A stretch of DNA of 40,013 nucleotides from Spinellus fusiger (Eukaryota > Mucoromycota > Mucoromycetes > Mucorales > Phycomycetaceae), in NCBI GenBank assembly GCA_025094145.1, contig JALLLS010000148.1:1-40013 (forward strand). Direction: 5' to 3'. Numbering within the stretch: position 1 is the first letter of the stretch; every line of letters begins with the position of its first letter. Shown piece after piece: positions 1 through 9,332 of this stretch. A model generated the notes under the pieces. It was not told the origin of the DNA and searched no databases. It was given only the letters and a program-made list of their open reading frames with translations. Position numbers and translations under genes: made by a program.

Positions 1-191
1 ACAATAGCCAACACCCCTTACCTGCTTTTCTCTTCCTTTTTCATCTACCACTCATATCACTCTAGCCATCTATGCATGATTTTTACTGCACTGCATTGGG
101 TGGCTTATACCAATTCCATTTTCATCGAAAATAAAAAAATAGCCTGTCTTTGCTGTTTCTTTTTTTTCCTGTTCATAAGCCAATCTCTACC

Positions 192-455
192 ATGTATCTC
201 ATGTACCACTTGAACGCTGAGGGAAAGCGTGTCTACACCCTCAAGGTAACCCAGTCACACATAGACACATAGACCTATAGACACTCTTTGTCATGGCACT
301 AATACCTGCAACAGAAAGCCGATCCTACAGGTTTCCCTACCAAATCTGCTCATCCCGCCCGCTTCTCTCCCGATGATAAGTTCTCTCGTCAGCGTATTAC
401 TATCAAGAAGAGATTCAAAATTCTCCTTACTCAGCTCCCTGCCCGTCCTCTTTAA
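192..455 (+). CDS. NOP10: H/ACA snoRNP subunit Nop10
   Basis: Two exons (192-245, 315-455) give 64 aa. The product starts [18 protein letters not shown] and has the hallmark block [13 protein letters not shown] followed by [11 protein letters not shown], which are the conserved Nop10 signatures. The size matches the family (58-64 aa). Nop10 is a core protein of H/ACA small nucleolar ribonucleoproteins: it binds the Cbf5/dyskerin catalytic subunit and supports rRNA pseudouridylation and processing in the nucleolus; this role is family knowledge. The intron falls after codon 18 with GTAACC at the donor and CAACAG at the acceptor. As in other eukaryotes, no zinc-binding cysteines are present. 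The RRP46 gene follows about 260 bp downstream on the same strand. Confidence 0.95.
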
Positions 456-715
456 TGCATATCACTGTCTTTTTATTATTAAGAAAAATCAAAATAAAAA
501 TCAAACAGAGAATAAAACAAAACAAAGCAAAGCAAAAAGAGATTGGCCTGTGTTGTTTGTGTTGTTTTCTTTTCTCCTGTCATTGCAGACTCTATAAATG
601 TGTGCAATTGTGCAGTTGTGTAGGTGAGTGTGACTGAGTTCTCTTTCTTCTGCTCTCTTTCTTTATTTTTTTTTCTTTTTTTCTTTCTTCTCTTTTCACA
701 CTAGCCTTTGTTCAC

Positions 716-1670
716 ATGATTCGTCCTGATCGCCGCACAAACACCACACAGCTACGTGTGTTGACAGCCTCACAGAATGTTCTTCATCGAGCCGATGGAT
801 CTGCCAAGTTTGACTTTGGTAATGACCCCACCCAGCCCTTCTTCTTTCTGGGAACAGTCCAGCTTATCATTAGCATCTAGGTGACACCTCAGTGCTTGTG
901 TCTGTTGTGGGTCCCATTGAAGTACCGTTGAGAGATGAGAGACTGGATGAAGCCACGGTGGAGGTGGTAGTACGACCTGCCGACAACTACCCTTCTACCA
1001 AAGAGAAGCTGATTGAGACACTGCTGCAGTCAGCCTTTGAACCCATGATCTTGGGAGGCATGATGCCACGCACACTGCTACAGATTGTTGTGCAGCTGAT
1101 CAAGGACGATGGATCGGTAATACTGCAGTCATGAGCACTGAATGACATGATAGGTTCTTTCAGCAGCAGTCAATGCCATTACCCTGGCATTGTTGGATGC
1201 CGGTGTGCCTATCAAGTACTTGGCGGCCTCTTTGACGTGTATGGTGGATAAGCACACACAGGCACTGACATTGGATCCCACAGCAGCTGAATTGGAGGTA
1301 GCTCTTCTCTTTTTTCTTTCTTTCTTTCTTTCTCTTTATAGATAGAATAGATAGATAGACACCGATAGATAGACACAGGCAGGCACGGAAGAACAAGAAC
1401 CCTCATGTCCAAACCCTAGAATGCTTCTTCTGTGCATACATTTGCATTTGATAATAGCCAAGGTCCACCCCATGTTCTCTTATCTGATTCCACTGGTATC
1501 TTTAGTGAGGAGCAGGTATGTGGTTGCATAAGGCGTGTGGACAGACTGATCTCCTATAGTATTTTACAAGTCACGATGCATGTTACAAGGCCACAGAAGC
1601 AGTGCATGCTTTCCTTAGAGCCTCTGTCACAAGTAAAAAGGAAAAAGAGCAGCTACTGGCCACTGAATAA
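716..1670 (+). CDS. RRP46: Exosome complex component RRP46 (EXOSC5-like)
   Basis: Five exons (716-818, 881-1116, 1154-1297, 1420-1515, 1560-1670) encode 229 aa. It reads as an RNase PH-fold subunit: N-terminal RPDRRTNTTQLR, then RADGSAKFDFGDTSVL, the block VVGPIEVPLRDERLDEATVEV, and ITLALLDAGVPIKYL near the middle. RRP46 is a non-catalytic member of the hexameric PH ring of the RNA exosome, acting in 3'-5' processing and decay in nucleus and cytoplasm (family knowledge). The second intron is only 37 nt (1117-1153); it is required because the alternative acceptors at 1163-1169 break the reading frame. An intron-like stretch at about 625-704 upstream suggests a 5'UTR intron. The stop codon lies inside an AATAAA (1666-1671). 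Confidence 0.93.
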
Positions 1671-1828
1671 ATGTTTTTTTTTTCTTTTTTTCTTTTTATA
1701 TTTCTTATTTCTTTCTTATTTCTTTCTTTATACAATGTCACTAGTATGTTTGGGTATGTTTGTCTATAAAAAGACAGATACTAGACGAGAGCAGCATGGG
1801 CAATGACAGTGACAGTTAAAAGTGACAG

Positions 1829-2798
1829 TTAAAAGTGACGGCTTTTCCCGAGGATGCGTCGTTTGCCTTCCTGAATGCTCTTTGCAGTTTCAGAAGCAAG
1901 GGCCATCACCCTAGACATCATCCCAAAAGAGAGAGAAAGAAACACTCAATCCAAAATCATCTTCAGAAGAAGAACACGTGATGTACTCACCTTGCCCTCT
2001 TTTCTTGATCTCTTAACAGTCGTTCTCCCCAGTACAGCTCAAAGTTATCATCCTAAAGAGGCTGGCAAGTTACCATCCACACACGTGTGCAGTAGACACA
2101 CAACCACAGCCGTCACGTCTACCTTCCATAGTGCAGTGTCTTCATCACTTGTTGGTGTTGTTGGTGTTGTTGGGGCTGTTTCTATTTCTAGTTCTCCTTC
2201 TGTCTCTGTCTCTCCTTCTGTTGGGGTGGATGCCTTTAGAGATGCCTTTGTGAGTGTTCTAGGCTTAGGAGGTGTTTTGGATTTGAGGTTGGATTTTGGT
2301 TTGGATTTTGGTTTGGATTTTGGTTTGAGTTTGAGTTTTGGTTTGAGTTTTGGTTTGAGTTTGGGTTTGGCAGAGGGAAGAGCAAATTCCCCTTCCATCA
2401 ATGCATCTTGCCATGCCTCCACAGCAGCCCAGAACACTGAGTTACTCATACCCAGTAGTTCTTTTGATACCCTATTCTCATCTCTGTCACAGAGGGGCAA
2501 CAGGGCTGCCAGTGCCTGGTGGTCATCGTCAGAAAGGGCAGCGAGACAATCTGCCTTTAATGTGCCCTAATGAACCATAGAGATGGAATAGAGATGGAAT
2601 AGAGATGGAATAGAAAGAGCAGCAACAAGAGAGAAAGAAGAAGAAAAAAGGTTGACTGTGAGGGAGAACTTTGTCATGGGGTGGGTCATTTACTTTGAGC
2701 TTTATTTCTCCCAGCACACTCTTTTTATCATGCAGTAAATGAACAAGAGTCCATTTCTTGGCTCTTTTGGCTTTGCTGTCTGGTTTGGCTTTAGGCAT
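1829..2798 (-). CDS. ASX-homology (ASXH/DEUBAD-type) domain protein
   Basis: Four exons (2798-2694, 2566-2123, 2052-1991, 1910-1829) give 230 aa. Residues about 16-100 match the ASXH pattern: an LXXLL helix (LAALLPLCDRD, residues 54-64) followed by FWAAVEAWQDALMEGEF. After a long basic Lys-Pro-rich repeat (KPKLKPKLKPK type, from 2280-2370) comes a second conserved block, DDNFELYWGER at 184-194, supplied by its own exon. In animals ASXH/DEUBAD proteins (Asx, ASXL) activate the H2A deubiquitinase Calypso/BAP1; this is family knowledge, and the fungal role is not established here. The ATG at 2798 is the first that keeps the domain in frame; an upstream start cannot be excluded. The gene is convergent with RRP46, with 158 bp between stops. 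Confidence 0.75.
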
Positions 2799-2909
2799 GA
2801 GAGAAGGAAGAAGGAAGAGGAGGGTTTTGGCAGTCCGCTGAAGCTCAGAACAACTTTCCTCCACAGCAACAAGACAGACATCAAGACAGAGAGAAAAGAG
2901 TGACGTTGA

Positions 2910-3243
2910 CTAGACGTTGCCTTTGGATGGGTCAGGGTCTCTTAGGGTATGAACAAGCACAGACATAACCAGAGTGTAGGTGAAGATAATAAGAATACAG
3001 ACAGTGGGGACTGTGAACCTCAGCACCTGAGCAGGAGAACACGAAAGACTGACGGTGCATCAGCAGTCTACACAGTTCTACACAGTCGCCACAGTTCTAC
3101 ACTCACTTGTTAAATGACAAGGTACTTGACTTTTTGGTGTGTTCTGGCATATAGAAGGGGTCTTCGTCATCATCGTCACTCTCTACATAAGTAGCAAACT
3201 CAATAGCGTCGTCGTCTTGTTCAATGTCATGGGATAAAGACAT
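2910..3243 (-). CDS. Small acidic single-pass membrane protein, 81 aa
   Basis: Two exons (3243-3107 and 3018-2910) joined by an 88-nt intron give 81 aa. The N-terminal half is strongly acidic (DIEQDDDAIEF, VESDDDDEDPFY). The C-terminal half holds one hydrophobic segment (VPTVCILIIFTYTLVMSVLV, residues about 49-68) followed by a short charged tail, HTLRDPDPSKGNV. That is the arrangement of a single-pass or tail-anchored-like membrane protein with the acidic part probably cytosolic (inference). I do not recognise a family. The splice choice (acceptor after GTGCTGAG) is set by frame, because the AG eight bases earlier leads straight to a stop. It sits between the ASXH gene, 111 bp downstream on the same strand, and a divergent gene at 3490. 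Confidence 0.6.
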
Positions 3244-3303
3244 GAAGAGAATAACAAGTAAGAAAAAGGGAAGCGGAACTCAATTCTTACTTTTTGCTTA
3301 CTT

Positions 3304-3404
3304 GCTTACTTGCTTACTCTATCTTACCCTACTCTATCTTACCCTGCCCTATCTTACCCTGCCCTATCTTACCCTGCCCTGCCCTACCCTACCCTACTCT
3401 ATTA
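3304..3404. repeat. TTACCC/TGCCCTATC simple tandem repeat
   Basis: A degenerate tandem array of TTACTTGC units passes into TTACCCTGCCCTATC units on the + strand. It lies in the short divergent spacer between the 81-aa membrane protein gene and the gene at 3490, so it is probably within a shared promoter or 5'UTR. Confidence 0.8.
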
Positions 3405-3489
3405 TCTGTCGTCACACTTCTCTCTTTCTTTCCTTTTTCCTTTTTCCTTTTCTTCATATTTCTATTTATTTGCTAAAATAGAAACAGAA

Positions 3490-5242
3490 ATGTCAACTCA
3501 TGTTGTTTATGCCTGTGTCTGTCTCAATATCAAGCTCTATTTAGCCCACAAGTACCAGTTGGAAGACCATCAAGAGACAAGAAAGCAGTCTCTTGTTCAT
3601 GAAAACAGTCCTCTTAAGGGTTGGGCAGTAGGGTTGGGCATGGGAGGTGTGGTGGCTGTAAGTGCATGGTAGCAGACCAGCTCCCTTCTGTCTCTCTCTC
3701 TCTCTTCTGGACTAACAGTAGACCTATCCATAGGAATGTCATGCTCTTGTACGCACACAAAAGATGATGTTTGAAGACCACCCATGGATGACGGTTCACT
3801 GCCTCAACTGTGCCACTGATGTATTCTCTCTCCAGAACCCAGAATACCCTTGCACTTCCTATCCAGCCGACCCCCAGGCCCTGACGCAGCAAGGGGAGCA
3901 GTGGGTTGTGCATTCTGGTGCAGTGGTAAGCCTCCACAGAGGGAAGGATGTCTGCTCACAGTGTAGTATGGCCAAGCACTGGAGGCTTTGAAGCAGCAGG
4001 ACAGCTATTCCCAGGTGTTCCATATGGTGATTTCTCCTAGTTGTGGGGATGGAGTAGAGAAGGAAGGGGAGAGTGCAAAGGAAGACATACCAGATGTACT
4101 GTTCAGACACCACAAGACATTCCAGGAGAAGATGCAGCGTGCATTGTTGGCTACAGAACAAAAGACAGAGGCACGGGTGGAGCAGTTTAAGAAGGAGGAG
4201 TATGCTTGGTTGGAGCAGTTTACGACAAAAACACTGGATGAGAAGGAGGTGCTGTGGAAGAGAATGGTACATGTTGCGAACAAGGCAGGAGAAGATACAC
4301 CTGCTGCCAAGACTGCTGCCAAGACGGGTGTGGAGGGTGTGGATAGAAAGGAAAAGGCACAGTCGAGCCATGTCCGCTTCTCAGACAAGGGAATCTCTGA
4401 GCAGCTATCAAGTAGTTTGAGTCATAGCAGTGCTGTGTCTTCACCAAAGAAAGGGATCACCACACAAGTCCAACAGACACCACAGACTCTACTGCATCCA
4501 CACACAGCACACACAGACACAGACACAGACACAAACACAGAAGAACCTAGTGTATCAGACAGTGAAGACATGTTTGACCTCGATGAAGAGATAGAAAGTG
4601 ATGGTGAAGTCCCTGTTAAGAATCCTCCTCATGCTAGTTGGAAGAAACAACGCTTTCATAAATACACTCAAGAAGAAGATGAGGAGGAAGCAGAAGCAGA
4701 AGAAGCAGAAGAAGCAGAAGCAGAAGAAGCAAAAGCAGGAAATGTTCATCCCACTCACCCACAAGGTAATATTCTTCCTTTTGTTGTACACTTTACTTAT
4801 CCAACAAGACATTCTCGGTTCTTCTGTCCCTGTGGCTATTCCCTCGAGTTCCTTCCTTGGCTCCTTTATGCCCACCACCTCCAACAACTCCTTCCATGTT
4901 GGCTGTGATTTGTCCTATTCCGACAGAGCCACCTCCCAACTCTTCCCACCCGCCACAGAAAGACGTAAATCGCTTGCCTCCACCCGCCACCCCACCCGCT
5001 CTCTATTAGACATGGCGTCTGGCAAATCCCTCGACACCCGCCATCCTGCTGCCAGTCGGTCTCTTCATACAAGAGAAGATATCTTTGAGCAGTTACGACA
5101 CAATGCCCTCGACACTCTGGATCCATCCAAAGAACCCATGGTGCCTCCTCATATATGGATTGCCTCTACTTATGTGGATGAAGAAGAAGAGCTGTTTGGT
5201 GCTGTCCCACGCAGCCATGGATGGCACAGAGCCATGGAGTAA
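3490..5242 (+). CDS. 530-aa protein with paired Cys motifs and PRAS40-like C-terminus
   Basis: Four exons (3490-3657, 3734-3925, 3967-4765, 4809-5242) encode 530 aa. The N-terminal region has a CVC pair (YACVCLNIKLYLAHKY, near residues 8-23) and an HCLNC motif (TVHCLNCATDVFSL, near 75-90), which together look like a small zinc-binding fold (inference). A charged, coiled-coil-prone segment follows (FQEKMQRALLATEQK onward). Next come a Ser/Thr-rich linker, TDTDTDTNTEE, and a run of Glu/Ala (near residue 350). The C-terminus has VPPHIWIASTYVDEEEELFGAVPRSHGW. This end resembles the xxVFGDLPRP region of proline-rich AKT1 substrate (PRAS40), a TORC1 regulator; I regard that only as a lead. The third acceptor (TGTAG at 3962-3966) is fixed by frame. 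Function unknown. Confidence 0.75.
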
Positions 5243-5290
5243 CTAGACAAGTGTTCTCATACAAAAGAAAGAGAGAGACTTTATTCATGC

Positions 5291-7510
5291 TCATGATGGC
5301 CAGTGCATAGAGTGCTCTGGTGTATCTGGATGAAAATAAAAGTAGCCCATTTGATGATCATAAGGTGATTGGAATGCAGGCCATTGTGAGAAGTCCGTCA
5401 TACCAAACAGTGATTCCAAGTCTTCCACTATAGGCGGGTGGATGGAAGTGGTATAGGCAGGCAGACCTGTGGCAGTAGTCATAGCAGGAGTAGGAATAGG
5501 AGTGGGAGTAGGAGTAGGAGTAGGAGTAGGAGTAGGAGTAGGAGTAGGAGTGGGAGTGGGAGTAGGAGTAGGAGTAGTAGTGGTAGTATTAGCAGCAGCA
5601 GCAGCAGAAGTAGAAGTAGAAGCAGAAGTAGAAGAAGTATTAGTATTAGTATTAGTATTAGTAAAAGAAGAAGAGCAAAAAGATGGTTTGGATTTATCCT
5701 TTTGACGTGGCGATGCACGGGAGAGACTTGGATCAAAGTTAATGATCTTGAAACTGGTGTGTTTTGTATGTTTGTTGGTATCTGGTGCTGCTGTACTTGT
5801 TGCTGCTGCTGATGATGATGCTGCTGATAGGTCCTCCAGTCCACGCTTCTTCCCTTGCTTCATAGCAGTGCCTTCTTCCTCCTCCTCCTCTCTTGTTTCG
5901 TGTGCTCTTGTATGGTAACATTTCTCCAATTGCAAGAGTGCACTGGTCAATAGGGTGTCTTTTGGAGTCTGCCGAAACAGCTGCTGTATCTTATTAAAGT
6001 GGATTTCAGAATACTTTGCCATTTTGTGGGATGTATTGAGGGCACTGGCAAGATGGACTTGCATGGCGTTAATAACAGTATAGGTGCATGTTATGTTTTG
6101 CATGGTTCTCTCAAACTGCTTATGTGACAGAGTAAGAATAATATGGGTATTAAGAAGAGCAGCACAAGTACAGATATCATAGGAAGGATCGTTCTTCCCT
6201 ACTGATTCCTCTGCAAAGGGACGATGTAAGAGAATGAGTAGACTGTACAGACCCAGCAGCATGATCTTTCCAAATAGATCCGTATCAGAGGTATCCTTGA
6301 TCATGGAGCATATCCAAGAATCAAGGGTGGATGTCATGGCCTCCTTGTGCTGGTAGGAGATGAGCAAGTAGTGTGTGGATTCCAATTTACCTGTAATGGT
6401 CCATGAGAGTGTGGATCGTTGAACCTGATAATTCTCCCTGTCAACTTGGCAAAGTCAATGACAGTGTTCAGTCGCACCATTGAATACCAGAAGATGGATT
6501 CTTCTGCTGGTTCTGCTGGTTCTGCTGGTTCTTCTGCTGCTATTTCTTCTACCACAGGCAAAGGCACATCACTACAAAAAGATGCAGGTAGAAAGAAAGA
6601 AAGAAAGGTTAGTAGTAGAATAAAGAAGACGAGAATCTCTTATAGAAAGAGAAAAGAGAAAGAAAAGAGAGAGAGATAAAGACCGATTTTACATGTCCTT
6701 TTCATCCAACATAAACGGACGCCCATAGATCATGCTCATTAGCCTGTCCTTCACAAAGGCAGCCCAGAAGACACGAATAGAAAGCTGAGGACTAGAAGCA
6801 GATTGGCGGTGGAGTCCCATGTCCTGGACCATCCTCAGTGCCATTCCCATCCATGTCCATGCCCTTGTCAATTGGTGGGCTAATAGTGTATGCTCCAGAT
6901 ACTCAGTCAAGAGCAAAAGAGCTACAATGGTGCTGAGACGGGGACGGTCAATGTAGGCAGGCACCAGCTGGCTACAGTAAGCAAGAAGAGGAGCAGCGAG
7001 TACCTGGATCCTCTTTTCCTTACTAAAGGGAGCAGTACGTAGGAACAGGGCATAGAGAAGCAAGGGAGAGCAGTCTGGGGTGGACATGTCATTGTAGAGG
7101 GCTTCCTTGAGAGTGTCCATAGAGTAAAGAGGATAGAGGCGGTTAATGTAGTGTTCATAGAGTTCAATGAGGTACAGTTGGTCCTCCACAACCAGGTGGG
7201 GTGCTGCTACAAACACAGGGACAGGATACGTATCTTTTTGTTCATCCTGTCGGTGGAAGGAAAAGATACGGGCCATAGAGTATCCCTGGAGTATTCTTGG
7301 GATAGTGGGTGCTTGGGGTGCAGGTTTCTTCTTGTGGGTGGTAAACTGCTTAATGACAAGATGAGCTCCATGGTTCTGGGCTGTGTGTTCGTGTTCAAGT
7401 GCTTCGAGAATCTCCTTGACCCGTGTCGTCACTAGCTGTGAGGATGGAAAGCCCAGGGGAGGTGGAGAGAGAAAGTTGACTTGTAAGGGAACCGTCATGT
7501 CGCACTTCAT
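5291..7510 (-). CDS. Fungal_trans (middle homology) domain regulator, no zinc cluster
   Basis: Three exons (7510-6693, 6571-6391, 6349-5291) give 685 aa. Residues about 100-280 carry fungal_trans hallmarks: YEHYINRLYPLYSMDTL, a middle block AWTWMGMALRMVQDMGLHR, then FWAAFVKDRLMSMIYGRPF and DIDVPLP across the first intron. A later block, LLGLYSLLILLHRPF, is also typical. The second intron is only 41 nt. The C-terminal third is low-complexity: Asn/Thr, Ser, Ala and a long Thr-Pro run encoded by a (GGAGTA)n tract. Proteins of this class are usually Zn2Cys6 transcription factors, but no Cys cluster precedes the domain and only 164 bp separate its ATG from the eIF4E stop. It could be an activator or co-regulator without its own DNA-binding domain. 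Its stop lies 48 bp from that of the convergent gene at 3490-5242. Confidence 0.85.
5485..5680. repeat. (GGAGTA)n microsatellite coding for Thr-Pro, then Ala/Ser/Asn-Thr runs
   Basis: An imperfect hexamer GGAGTA/GGAGTG array gives way to AGCAGCAGC, AGAAGTAGAAGC and ATTAGT units. It is in frame within the last exon of the minus-strand fungal_trans gene, where it encodes alternating Thr-Pro followed by Thr, Ala and Asn-Thr tracts. Such tracts are prone to length change. Confidence 0.9.
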
Positions 7511-7674
7511 GACGCCAATGACGCTAATGACGCTAATGAAGACAGAGAAAAAAGGGCATGGAGAAAAAATGCAGTCAGCACAATGGACAGTGTCTCTAAA
7601 TTGCCTTTTATAGAAAGAGAAGGTCCTGCCACTTCAAGTGCCAGGTTGATTCCCATTTCTCTTGTTTATTGTAC

Positions 7675-8233
7675 TACAAATTTGACGCTATTGGGATTGG
7701 GATTTTCACCGTGAGGAGCGAATTCCACAGGCGTGTTATTAGGCACATTCATGATTTCCTTGACTTGGCGGCTAGAATGGAGAACGAACCAATAAGATGC
7801 AGTTTATAAGGAGAGTGAATCAGTCAGTCTCCATGGACACGCATCCACACACACACACACACACATAGCGACATTGGTGCCTGCTTGTATAGACTCTACA
7901 CAACAGATTCCATACACTAGACAAGATCCTCCACTCCTCCACTTACCCAATAGCCTCGAGCACGTCTGTTCTTTCAGAGTTCTTCACCCACAGTGCCACT
8001 CTAAAGAACATTTTACGGGAAGAGACCACAGCACCACAGATCTCATCTTCCATGATAAACTGCTCACCAATCATAGCCAACAACTGCGCCATGCCATGCC
8101 ATATCATATCATATCATATCATATCATATCATATCATATTATTGTCATTATAGAAAGAAGGAAACAAAGAAGGAAACAAAGAAAGACATAAGCCAGTGGA
8201 TTTCTCTATGAACATTCTTCCCACACACATACA

Positions 8234-8274
<41 letters not shown>

Positions 8275-8735
8275 ACCAGGTGCAGCCAGTAGTCATTGAT
8301 GTATTCACCTGTACGGTTTCTAAGGAACTGCACACTAAACTTTCCACCCTGTGCATTCATAGCATCCTCCCACTCTGGACGCACACCCTGTTTGAAGAAG
8401 TGGTAATTGGAGTTCTGCTCCAAGTGGTTGATCTTGGAGATATTGTTGTACACACTAATTATTAATATGTCAAGTCAAATGTATTACCCCCAGAAGTCTT
8501 CTACAGTGGCAATAGAGACAATCTCCTTCAAGTTCTGGGACCATGAGTTGACATTGGCCTTCTTTCCGGGGTTATCGAACCACAGTGTCCAAGTATTCTG
8601 GAGAGGATGCTTTACGTTGTAGTTGCTCTTGTCATGGAATACTGTTGTGAGTGCATCTGTGTTTTCTGTGTCAGCCATAGGTGTGGTGGCAGCTGTTTCT
8701 TCTGATGGTACAGGACGCGCTTGAATGTCAGTCAT
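7675..8735 (-). CDS. eIF4E: Translation initiation factor eIF4E (mRNA cap-binding)
   Basis: Four exons (8735-8488, 8454-8277, 8083-7947, 7771-7675) give 219 aa, the usual eIF4E length. Diagnostic blocks are HPLQNTWTLWFDNPGKK, the cap-stacking Trp in NVNSWSQNL, EDFWGVYNNI with the conserved Trp, and GVRPEWEDAMN, which holds the Trp-Glu pair that binds the 7-methylguanine. LLAMIGEQF and DEICGAVVSSRK follow. It binds the mRNA cap and recruits eIF4G for translation initiation (family knowledge). The second intron (8084-8276) holds two microsatellites. An AATAAA lies a few bases after the stop. The N-terminal 40 residues are Ala/Thr/Glu-rich, as in many homologues. Confidence 0.96.
8096..8272. repeat. 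(CATAT)n and (AC)n microsatellites in eIF4E intron 2
   Basis: A CATAT/ATATC pentamer run (about 8096-8139) and an AC dinucleotide run (about 8222-8272) lie inside the second eIF4E intron. The AC run ends just 3 bp from the donor ACTTAC on the + strand, so its length could affect splicing. Confidence 0.9.
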
Positions 8736-9332
8736 GGAGGAAGGATGAATAACAATGGGATGCCTTTTTTTTTTAAACTCTCCCCTCCCCACACCCCTAC
8801 CCCACCTAACAGCCATAAAACCCATCGACTAAGCCACTCTTCAGCCGTCACGCGTCAGAATATAAACAGAGGCAAGACAGTGGATGATAGGCGTAGAAAT
8901 AGACAGTGATCTATTCTAGGACCCATAAGGACAGAAGAAAAAAAAAGAAAAAAAAGAAAAAAAAAAGGATCTCTTCAAGGAGAGTTGTTGTTGTTATTTT
9001 TTTTCTTCTATAGATCCCATAAACACTTTTAATAAACAGCAATAATAATAACACCAAAAGAGTGTTCTATTCTACATGGAGTAGGACAGTGCTTTAAGCA
9101 GCAAGAAGAGTCTATAAGAAGTATTCTCTTTATTTCTTTATAGAGTGGCCTTTCTATAGCCCTATTCATCCCCATAGTAGATTTATGGCAGATTCATGGC
9201 TCACTCCATTCTTCATTCCACTACAAGAGTGACGGTGATGGTGGCTTGTGGAGGGTCTGGACGTCTTTTGGGAGGCCGCCATAAATTGGTGTTCACAGCA
9301 AGGTGATAACTTCCTTTCCATTTTGCTGTGCC
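8736..9332. promoter_or_regulatory. Divergent promoter region between eIF4E and RPS6
   Basis: About 600 bp separate the divergent start codons of eIF4E (minus) and RPS6 (plus). The stretch has poly-A/T runs (8765-8775, 8937-8966, 8997-9004) and no gene I can support. I could not identify specific factor-binding sites. A 50-codon minus-strand open frame at 9213-9365 overlaps the RPS6 start and was not accepted. Confidence 0.5.

Noticed and set aside
20..44. Possible first exon of a minus-strand gene (ATG at 44, MKKEEKS, then GTAAGG)
   Set aside because: Only eight codons before the window edge; nothing else supports it.
599..704. Short ATG exon plus intron upstream of RRP46
   Set aside because: Joining it to the downstream exon gives a stop in frame, so it is at best a 5'UTR intron.
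8222..8272. Short regular repeats considered as CRISPR or telomere-like arrays (also 3304-3404)
   Set aside because: Units are simple sequence with no unique spacers, and the genome is eukaryotic nuclear DNA.
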